From contig JBAXNR010000092.1 of assembly GCA_037133675.1 (NCBI GenBank), positions 1 through 16,974 of the forward strand: DNA of 16,974 nt, in the 5' to 3' direction. Both the position numbers and the translations under genes were made by a program. The first letter of the stretch is position 1, and each line of letters begins with the position of its first letter. Positions 8,818-15,443 of the stretch are shown here, piece after piece. The notes beneath the pieces are model-generated. The model saw nothing but the letters and a program-made list of their open reading frames with translations. It was not told where the DNA came from and ran no database searches. This stretch comes from UBA4132 sp037133675. GTDB lineage: Bacteria > Pseudomonadota > Gammaproteobacteria > Methylococcales > Methylomonadaceae.

Positions 8818-8883
8818 CAATGTTTATAGCTAACAATATTTCTACTACTGTAAATTAGTAAAGTATGCTGTGTACTTTTTGAG

Positions 8884-9456
8884 TTAATAAATCCACGGAA
8901 TCAATTTTTTAGTTCTAAGGCAATAGTCATCATAGACCTTGGCAAAGTGTTCGCTTAGCCATTGTTCTTCTATGTGTATGCGTTGGCTCAATACATAACT
9001 AATTGGGCAAAGCAATGTGAGTAAAGCTAAGCCATCACCCATTGCAATGCCTGCGGCAAAAAAACTGCTGAGTAAACCTGTGTAAGCGGGATGACGTATC
9101 CACTGATAAGGGCCGTGTTCAATGAGAACATGACTGTCTTGGGTAGTGACTGTGGTGCTGAAAAATGCGCCCAGACTAAATACGGCATAACAACGCAGTG
9201 CGATGCCTGTGATAAAAAACAGCATGGCTATCATCTGGCGATTAAACGCCTCAATAGGTATCGGTATTAAATGCTGTTGTTTGAACCAAAGAGCGGTAAT
9301 CAGTGCGACGGTAACTACCAGCCAGATTAGGCGTTCTGAACGGTATTCAAATTGTGTGGTCGTTGTGAACTGTACGCGGGTTTTCAGGGCGATAGCGATT
9401 TCAATCGCTGCCCAACTTGAGCCAAGCGTTAGCCAAAATAGTTGTATGGAGGTCAT
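8884..9456 (-). CDS. Isoprenylcysteine carboxyl methyltransferase (ICMT)-like integral membrane protein
   Basis: Predicted S-adenosylmethionine-dependent membrane methyltransferase of the ICMT/phospholipid methyltransferase superfamily, about 190 residues. Four or five hydrophobic segments are followed by the family signature HGPYQWIRHPAYTG, in which His-Gly-Pro-Tyr and Arg-His-Pro contribute to cofactor binding. The C-terminal block (RIHIEEQWL, then FAKVYDDYCLRTKKLIPWIY) has the conserved acidic pair and the Y..Y.....IP ending. The frame is open up to an ATG at 9600, but that would overlap the divergent ABC gene by 72 bases and add a charged N-terminus with no membrane segment. ATG 9456 (MTSIQLFW) or 9486 is more likely; neither has a clear Shine-Dalgarno sequence. 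Bacterial members are often found beside envelope or lipid genes, and the divergent ABC operon fits that, but the methyl acceptor is unknown. Confidence 0.8.
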   Translation of the reverse strand: MTSIQLFWLTLGSSWAAIEIAIALKTRVQFTTTTQFEYRSERLIWLVVTVALITALWFKQQHLIPIPIEAFNRQMIAMLFFITGIALRCYAVFSLGAFFSTTVTTQDSHVLIEHGPYQWIRHPAYTGLLSSFFAAGIAMGDGLALLTLLCPISYVLSQRIHIEEQWLSEHFAKVYDDYCLRTKKLIPWIY

Positions 9457-9528
9457 AGTGTTCTGTGTCTTGTGATGGAGCTGCATGATAGAATCTAACC
9501 ATTCACTGCACAACACTATTCTAATTTT

Positions 9529-10227
9529 ATGCCTATCATTCAGCTCAACAATGTCCACAAAGCCTACATGAATGGTCAAATCAGCCAACCTGTGCTGCAT
9601 GATATATCGTTGGATATTGACGCAGGCGAATTTGTCGCCATTGTCGGTGCTTCGGGTAATGGTAAATCCACGTTATTAAATTTATTAGCAGGGATTGATA
9701 AACCGAGCCAAGGGCAAGTTCATGTCTGTGGTAGCGCGTTGCATAAGCTAACAGAAGAGCAGTTATCGGTCTGGCGCGGTAAAAATATCGGTATTGTGTT
9801 TCAATTTTTTCAATTATTGCCGTCCTTAAGTTTGTTGCAAAATATCCTGCTACCGATGGATTTTGTCGCTAAAAAACCGAAACGCGAACGGCTGGAAAGA
9901 GCGCGGTATTTATTAGAGCTAGTCGGTTTGAGCGATCAATCGCAACAATTGCCCAGTCAGGTATCAGGTGGACAGCAACAACGCGCCGCGATTGCACGCG
10001 CCTTGGCAAATGATCCGCAACTCATTGTTGCCGATGAACCTACAGGTAATCTCGATGAAACCACCGCCGATGCGGTGTTTGAATTATTTTTAACGCTCAA
10101 TCAACAAGGCAAAACGCTGGTCATGGTCACGCATAATGAAAGCTTGGCAGAATCGGCATCACGGCGCATCGTTCTGCATTCGGGGCATATTGTTGACGAT
10201 CAATTATCGGATTACGTCGTTGAATAG
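9529..10227 (+). CDS. ABC transporter ATPase, LolD/MacB/YbbA-like
   Basis: Nucleotide-binding subunit, 232 residues, of a type VII (mechanotransmission) ABC system that partners the downstream FtsX-like permease. It has Walker A GASGNGKST (40-48), Q-loop Gln92 in FQFFQLLP, the signature VSGGQQQR (145-152), Walker B LIVADE (165-170) followed by PTGNLD, and the switch histidine in VTHNE (His202). VADEPTGNLD is characteristic of the MacB/LolD/FtsE branch. It is the first gene of a plus-strand operon; its stop overlaps the probable start of the permease gene. No good Shine-Dalgarno sequence precedes ATG 9529. TATTCT at 9517-9522 is so close that a leaderless transcript is possible, but no matching -35 box is seen. 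Substrate unknown; these systems usually act on lipoproteins or other envelope molecules rather than import nutrients. Confidence 0.9.
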   Translation: MPIIQLNNVHKAYMNGQISQPVLHDISLDIDAGEFVAIVGASGNGKSTLLNLLAGIDKPSQGQVHVCGSALHKLTEEQLSVWRGKNIGIVFQFFQLLPSLSLLQNILLPMDFVAKKPKRERLERARYLLELVGLSDQSQQLPSQVSGGQQQRAAIARALANDPQLIVADEPTGNLDETTADAVFELFLTLNQQGKTLVMVTHNESLAESASRRIVLHSGHIVDDQLSDYVVE

Positions 10228-12637
10228 TTTGGCGCATAAAATCAGTGCGGATTTACTGGCACAAAAATCCCGCACGCTGTTAGCCATTACCAGTATTGCT
10301 ATCGGTATATTTGTAGTCGGTACGTTATTGGGCATGATAGATTTACAGCTGAGCAAAATGGACAGCTCGCACAAATTATCACAGCCGTCACATATTAGTT
10401 TAATCCTCAAAACTGACGCAGATTTTGCCGTTGCCGAGCAGATAAAAACGCTTACAGGCGTGGCGAATGTGGATAAATTAACACAATTTACTGTGCGCTT
10501 TAAAACAGCCAATAATCCGCAGTGGCAAACAGGCACGGCAATCGTGCGCCCTGATTATCGCGTACAACATTATGATTTAATGACCTTGTTATCTGGGCAG
10601 TTCCCGCATGATAACGCAGTAGCCGTAGAGCGTTTATCCGCCAAAGCAGCAGGACTTAAACAGAGTGATGCTGTTGTTTTTGAAACCGCGACAGGTGAAC
10701 AACCATTTACTGTTGATGGCATTATTCGGCATCCGTTTGTGAAACCGCCGCCGTTTGGTGGGCAGTTGCATTTTTTTATCGCACCTGAATCAGAGGCTAT
10801 TTTTGGCATTCAGCCTAATACATTTCGACAATTATTAGTACAAGTCAGCCAACCTTACAGCGAAGAAAAAGCTCACTTGATTGCAGGTAACATTCGTGCC
10901 AAGTTAAGCGCGTTAGGCATCGGCGTTAATGCCACGCTGTTACAAAATCCTGAGCAACATTGGGGCAGACCGTTTTTTTCAGGTATTAATTTAATTTTAA
11001 CGGTGATGGCGTGGGCATCGTTGGCATTAAGTTCGGTATTAATCCTGAACACCATTGCGGCATTAATCACCCAACAAACTGACCAGATTGGCATCATGAA
11101 ATCCATCGGTGCGCGGAGGTTGACCATTGCCCGCCTTTATTTAACCGAAGTGTTTATTGTCGCATTGCTTGCTCTGGTGTTAGCCGTGCCGCTGAGTTTA
11201 GTGGCGGCGTATTTCAGTAGTCAGTGGTTGTTGGATTTATTCAATATTGAAATGGACGGGTTTGAATATTCGCCCCGTACCTTGTACTTGATGATTGTAG
11301 GCGGTTTGCTTGCACCGTTATTTGCTTCTGTTTATCCCATCTGGCGTGGTGCGTCGATGTCGGTTCGACAGGCGATTGCGAGTTATGGGCTAGGCGCAGA
11401 TTTTGGCAGTAGCCGTTTTGATAACTGGTTGGAGCGTAGCGTATTCAGCGCGTTACCGACACTTTATGCGGTCACTTTGGGCAATTTGTTTCGTCGTAAA
11501 GCCCGTTTGTTGTGGACGCAGATTGTGCTGATTATTGCGGGTGTGTTGTTTATCGTCATTATCAGCTTGATTACCTCGGTTAATTTGACGCTGGATAATG
11601 AACTAGCGCGTAGTCAATATGACGTGCGCTTGGGTTTTAGTAGCGATCAACCGTCGGCTTTGGTTCAGGAGTTAATCAGCACCGTACCGCAAACCATAGG
11701 GCTGGAATTCTGGAATAGATTGCCCGCTGAACTGTCACGCAATGAGCTGTTATTGAAGCAATCGGGCAGTTTAGGCGTACAAATTGTCGCCTTGCCTGTT
11801 GAATCAGCGATGTATAAACCGTTAATCGTCGCAGGGCGGTGGTTTGAACAGAACGATAACGCGCAGAAAGTGCTGGTATTGAATGCGGCAACCGCAGAAC
11901 TGAACGGCATTCAAGTTGGCGATAGCATCAATGTCAATTTGCTGGGGCGATTCAACAGCGCGTGGCAAGTGATTGGTTTGTATCGCTGGTTTGCGGGTTC
12001 GGGTTATAACGTAGAACCTGTGTACGCGCCGTTAAGCACTATTCAAACCGTGATCAAACGTAGCGAAGTCAGCTCATTTGCGTTGCTATCGGCAAATATC
12101 AGTACGCAAGCAGAAGAAAAAACCTATGCTGATGCCTTAAAACAAGTGTTTCAGAATAATCACATTAAGCTGGATTTTTACACCACCATCGCCAAACTGG
12201 AACAACGTCAAAACGCCAAAAATCAGTTTCGCCCAATTACCAGTATGTTGTTAGGACTGGCATTACTCATTGCCTCAGTCGGGGCAATCGGTTTGTCTGG
12301 AACATTGGCGATTAGCGTGTTACAGCGTACGCGTGAAATAGGCGTACTGCGTGCTATCGGTGCCAGTTCATCAGCAATTTTTAAACTGTTTATGCTGGAA
12401 GGTTTGTTTCATGGGCTAATGGCGTGGCTAATCAGTATTCCCATTTCTTATTTTTCAGCCGAACCGCTGTCTCGAAAATTAGGTGAGATTATACTGGGTA
12501 TACAACTGGATTTTAGCTTTTCATGGCTTGCAGTTTGGCTGTGGTTGGGAATTGTCATTGTATTAGTCTTACTGGCTTCCTATTTACCTGCCCGTCATGC
12601 CACGCGAATTGTGGTGCGTGATAGTCTTAATTATTGA
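10220..12637 (+). CDS. FtsX-like ABC permease with two FtsX domains (YbbP/DevC-type)
   Basis: Inner-membrane permease partner of the preceding ATPase, about 805 residues. A first membrane helix (SRTLLAITSIAIGIFVVGTL) is followed by a periplasmic domain of roughly 200 residues, then three helices around LILTVMAWASLALSSVLIL, with GIMKSIGARR just after the first of them. The pattern repeats: another helix (IVLIIAGVLFIVIISLI), a second periplasmic domain, and a final three-helix set with REIGVLRAIGAS. This two-unit layout resembles YbbP-type permeases rather than single-unit MacB or LolC/E. The reading frame extends up to an ATG at 10136, but that would overlap the ATPase by 92 bases. TTG 10220 gives an 8-base overlap; TTG 10190 is another option. 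The start is therefore uncertain, while the body is clear. Confidence 0.85.
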   Translation: MNSLAHKISADLLAQKSRTLLAITSIAIGIFVVGTLLGMIDLQLSKMDSSHKLSQPSHISLILKTDADFAVAEQIKTLTGVANVDKLTQFTVRFKTANNPQWQTGTAIVRPDYRVQHYDLMTLLSGQFPHDNAVAVERLSAKAAGLKQSDAVVFETATGEQPFTVDGIIRHPFVKPPPFGGQLHFFIAPESEAIFGIQPNTFRQLLVQVSQPYSEEKAHLIAGNIRAKLSALGIGVNATLLQNPEQHWGRPFFSGINLILTVMAWASLALSSVLILNTIAALITQQTDQIGIMKSIGARRLTIARLYLTEVFIVALLALVLAVPLSLVAAYFSSQWLLDLFNIEMDGFEYSPRTLYLMIVGGLLAPLFASVYPIWRGASMSVRQAIASYGLGADFGSSRFDNWLERSVFSALPTLYAVTLGNLFRRKARLLWTQIVLIIAGVLFIVIISLITSVNLTLDNELARSQYDVRLGFSSDQPSALVQELISTVPQTIGLEFWNRLPAELSRNELLLKQSGSLGVQIVALPVESAMYKPLIVAGRWFEQNDNAQKVLVLNAATAELNGIQVGDSINVNLLGRFNSAWQVIGLYRWFAGSGYNVEPVYAPLSTIQTVIKRSEVSSFALLSANISTQAEEKTYADALKQVFQNNHIKLDFYTTIAKLEQRQNAKNQFRPITSMLLGLALLIASVGAIGLSGTLAISVLQRTREIGVLRAIGASSSAIFKLFMLEGLFHGLMAWLISIPISYFSAEPLSRKLGEIILGIQLDFSFSWLAVWLWLGIVIVLVLLASYLPARHATRIVVRDSLNY

Positions 12638-12644
12638 GAATGCC

Positions 12645-13127
12645 ATGCTGAATATAGTCGTGCAATGTGTGCTGGGCTTGTTATACGCTAATGCAGGTGA
12701 ATGGCTGATGCACAAATACATTCTGCACGCGCTGGGCAAAAAACACGGTAGTTTTTGGGCATATCATTTGTATGAACATCATGCGGTTTGTGTGCGTCAC
12801 AAGATGCTCGATGCGGGCTATCAAAAATTGAGCTTAACGATATGGAATACGCAAAGCAAGGAGTTGATCGTATTAGCGGGGCTTGTACTACTGCATATAC
12901 CGCTGTTGTTAATATCGCCTGTATTTACCAGCACTGTTTATGCGTCTCTCGCGCTGTATTACTATAAGCACCGCAAAGCGCACTTAGATTCCGTGTGGGC
13001 TAAGCGGAATTTGCGTTGGCATTATGAGCATCATCTTGACGGCAACAGTGATGCAAATTGGTGTGTCACTTGGCCGTGGTTTGATTATCTGCTGGGAACA
13101 CGCGTTAAAAGTAAAACCTTGGATTAA
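12645..13127 (+). CDS. Fatty acid hydroxylase superfamily membrane di-iron enzyme
   Basis: Small integral membrane protein of 160 residues with the histidine clusters of the fatty acid hydroxylase/sterol desaturase superfamily: HKYILH at 23-28, HLYEHH at 41-46, KHRKAH with His109 and His113, and HYEHH at 126-130, followed by the family-typical WCVTWPWFDYLLGTR. Hydrophobic stretches lie at about 2-16 and 73-107. The histidines would bind two irons for oxygen-dependent hydroxylation or desaturation of a lipid chain. Size and cluster order also recall CrtZ-like carotenoid hydroxylases, but the sequence is not clearly one. ATG 12645 is chosen over 12597 because the longer version would overlap the permease gene and begin with translated permease sequence. 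It starts 7 bases after the permease stop, so it is likely the third gene of the operon. Substrate unknown. Confidence 0.8.
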   Translation: MLNIVVQCVLGLLYANAGEWLMHKYILHALGKKHGSFWAYHLYEHHAVCVRHKMLDAGYQKLSLTIWNTQSKELIVLAGLVLLHIPLLLISPVFTSTVYASLALYYYKHRKAHLDSVWAKRNLRWHYEHHLDGNSDANWCVTWPWFDYLLGTRVKSKTLD

Positions 13128-13146
13128 TCAATACCTTCGCCAAAAT

Positions 13147-14033
13147 TCACGCGGCTCTCGCATGAATCCTGCCGATTTCTGCGGCTTGGAAGATACGCTC
13201 ATTGATTAAAAACGTCTCAGCATTTTTGCCAAGCGAATTGATAATGCGCCGCGTGTATTTTCGCGCACTGAAGATGGTTTTCAAATCCAGTAGACTGCCC
13301 TGATTGAGATCGTCTATTTTTGCAGACAAAAGCTGTGAAAAGGTCACCATGAACAAGGAAAAATTAGCCGCATTATTCACCTGTACTTCTTTCACATTCA
13401 TGGAATCTTCCAGTCTCCACTGTTGCTTGGCATCACGGAAGATAAACTCGATTTGAAAACGTAATGAGTAATAAGCAATCAAGATTTCACTGGCAAGTGT
13501 TAGATCATCACTAAACAACAGTACTTTTGCGCATCGTCCTGTTTTCAAGTTGGTTTTTACAATGATGACAACATTCAGCAATTCAGGAAAGTTCTTGTGC
13601 CAAACGTTTGCTTGATAGACGCGAGTGCGAATGTCTTTTTCTACTGTTTCAGACTTGAGATGCTCCTTTTTCAACGTTTCCACTGTCAGTTTTTCGCCGT
13701 ATTTACGAGGCTTGCCTTTTCTTGAATACTCACCCGTGTATGGAAAATAAAGCGTTGAATCATGGCGCAACTTGCAGATAAGGTGTAACCCCGTTTGTGT
13801 CACTGCTTGAAGACCTGCGTTGTTGCCTAATGCACCATCGTAAACAAAATAGACAAGGTTTAAATCTAACCCGATTAACGTCAATACTCCACGAATACAG
13901 GCTTGTAACTGTAATTGAAAAGGCGATAATTCCACATCCTTTCGGTTTTTGTTGATGTTACCTTTGGGTCTGCCACGCGGTGAGTGTTTGGGCTTGGCTT
14001 TGGGGACGATTTCCTGAACATCGCCGTGTACTA
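13147..14033 (-). pseudogene. IS4-type transposase, C-terminal remnant
   Basis: Roughly the last 295 residues of a DDE transposase are readable. The second catalytic Asp is in FVYDGALGNN (Asp33 counted from the GTG at 13935). The IS4 hallmark Y-2-R-3-E-6-K is present exactly as Tyr156, Arg159, Glu163 and Lys170 in YSLRFQIEFIFRDAK. The frame stays open upstream of that GTG through a basic stretch (KPKHSPRGRPKG) to 14033, where the IS630-type element begins; a stop follows at about 14045 inside that element. The first catalytic Asp and the N-terminal half are absent, so no active enzyme can be made. Sequence beyond the IS630 copy (from 15236) does not continue the frame: reading across gives a stop within five codons. 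The 3' end lies 19 bases from the convergent hydroxylase stop. Confidence 0.85.
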
Positions 14034-14056
14034 CTCCCTTCCTATTCTAAAATCGT
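14034..14056 (+). repeat. Left terminal inverted repeat of the IS630-type element
   Basis: Starts CTCCC directly after TA and ends CTAAAATCGT. Compared with the inverse of the right end it matches in the outer five bases and, with one gap, in the inner CTAA-AA-CGT block. Confidence 0.6.
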
Positions 14057-14064
14057 CTTATTTT

Positions 14065-15190
14065 TTACCTCAAAATAAAGCCAATTAAATTGTTCATTTG
14101 TTGAGCATTCAACGGCGACTCATGGGCAAGTTGAGTTTTAATACGTTCAGCCTTTTGTTGTACCGTTAAAGAACAAGGTACGTTATATAGACCGTTTCGA
14201 CGCACTTCGTGAATAACATATTCCGCAGGATTTAGCTTGGGCGAATAGCTTGGCGTATGCCAAAAAATCAACGTTAACGGTGGCAGCACCAGTTGTGATG
14301 TCAGTTCAGCTAATAGCCTCTGCACATTGGTTTCCATTTTTGTGCCGTGACAATGGCGTTATCCAGTAAAAAAGTCAGATTAGTAAAGCCTTTTTGCATA
14401 TAAATCAGTATGATAAGGACGATGACAAAGACCGACTCCGCTGTGGTACTGTGCTTGTTAAACTCAACGTGCGTATCTCCTCTGGTCACGTCAACCGCTA
14501 GAAAACCGTTTAGTTTTTCTCGATGTTTCTTATCACTTTCAATCGTAGGCTTGGTGTTTTTTTCTGCCCACGCGTAATGCGTGTAGGGAACACTTTGCAA
14601 GGCAAACTCATCAAATGCAATCAACGCGCTATGCTCATCACAAGCGCGGTTTTTTTTAAATTCGCCTATAAACTCAGCCTGTTCCAGCGCGTTAGTCGGA
14701 TCATAATCGCGGTGCGCTTTTTGAAATGACAATCCCCATTCATCAAAAAGTTGGTACAGTCTGGCGGCACTGATCGTTATGTCCCACTTCTGAAAAATAA
14801 CCTCTTTGATGCTGTTAGCTGTCCACTGGTAGCTGTCTATTCCGTAATCAACAGGCTGTTTATGCAATAAAATAAAACGCACAATACGTTGTCTTTGCGG
14901 CGATAAACGCTGCTTTCTGGGCGTTTCATGTCGAGAGAGCATCGCATCAAATCCACCATGCAAAAACTGTTTAGCCAGTCACTTAAGGTTTGCGGACGAA
15001 CGTGGTGTTGCCGACTCACCTCAGCCAGACTTAATCCATCCCAAACTGCTTTTACGGCTAACAACTGTCTCCGTTGCCACTGTTTTTGGTGCGCATAATA
15101 CTGTTTTTTCCATGCCTCTCTATCGTGCGGTGCGTGTTCCCGTAAGCGTAGGCTGCGAATCATAAAACCTCCCATCACCAACTTTACCAT
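14065..15190 (-). pseudogene. IS630-family transposase, broken by two -1 frameshifts
   Basis: Three consecutive frames together give a complete IS630 transposase of about 375 residues. The N-terminal helix-turn-helix part (GLSLAEVSRQHHVRPQTLSDWLNSF) is read from 15190. The middle part, with the first catalytic Asp (LIAFDEFAL) and the second (TFLLDNAIV), follows in another frame from about 14963. The end, with SPKLNPAEYV supplying the third acidic residue, follows in a third frame from 14337. The breaks lie at 14962-14966 and 14337-14341. At each, adding one base to a five-base run on the coding strand (T or A) restores a continuous reading: NSF-LHGGFDAM and TAQK-METNV. The copy is probably inactive unless one or both sites support ribosomal slippage or are sequencing errors. 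The start codon is uncertain; ATG 15163 (MIRSLRLRE) is an alternative. Confidence 0.85.
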
Positions 15191-15212
15191 TTTTACGCCA
15201 CTTTATAATGTA

Positions 15213-15235
15213 ACGGTTCTTAGGTCAAATGGGAG
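15213..15235 (-). repeat. Right terminal inverted repeat of the IS630-type element
   Basis: On the minus strand it starts CTCCC immediately inside TA (15236-15237) and ends CTAAGAACCGT, pairing with the left end at 14034-14056. Confidence 0.6.
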
Positions 15236-15443
15236 TAATAAAGATAATTAGCTTCATTTGACAGATCGTTTATGTTGGTTCAACACACGAAAACGACTAT
15301 AAACCACGTTAAAGAATTCAAAGCCGTTGATTCCTAAACCGTAAGTTTCTGTTCAAATGCGCCCGCTAGTCCAACAAATCCGCATCTATATTTCGTGGAA
15401 CTTTAGAGCCTTTTGTTGATTAGCCCCCATAGTTTGTCCCGTC
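15236..15443. other. Non-coding stretch between the IS630 element and the metallophosphatase gene
   Basis: No gene is recognised here. A weak imperfect hairpin (CGTTT..GTTG, loop GTT, CAAC......AAACG) lies at 15267-15295 but has no T-tract on either side, so it is not a convincing terminator. The sequence does not contain a visible N-terminal part of the IS4-type transposase that ends at the other side of the IS630 copy. Confidence 0.4.

Larger units (their letters stand above)
14034..15235 (-). mobile_element. IS630-type insertion sequence, about 1.2 kb
   Basis: The element is delimited by imperfect terminal inverted repeats that both start CTCCC and are each flanked by TA (14032-14033 and 15236-15237), the target-site duplication expected of IS630/Tc1 elements. 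The only gene inside is a transposase broken into three frames. The ends were found by eye from the matching termini. The outer CTCCC(TA) is exact, and a further block, CTAA(G)AA[T/C]CGT, matches with one gap. The element interrupts or abuts the IS4-type remnant on its left. Confidence 0.75.

Noticed and set aside
8818..8883. Possible terminator between hamB and the methyltransferase gene
   Set aside because: Only a short, weak TACT/AGTA pairing with a long loop is visible and there is no T-tract after it.
4630..8883. Direct repeats or attachment sites flanking the defence cassette
   Set aside because: I compared the two flanks by eye and found no shared stretch long enough to be convincing, and there is no integrase or tRNA gene.
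9457..9600. Extended N-terminus of the methyltransferase starting at 9600
   Set aside because: It would overlap the divergent ABC ATPase gene by 72 bases and adds a charged region not typical of the family.
15267..15295. Hairpin as a terminator for the metallophosphatase gene
   Set aside because: The stem is interrupted and asymmetric and is not followed by a run of T on the minus strand.
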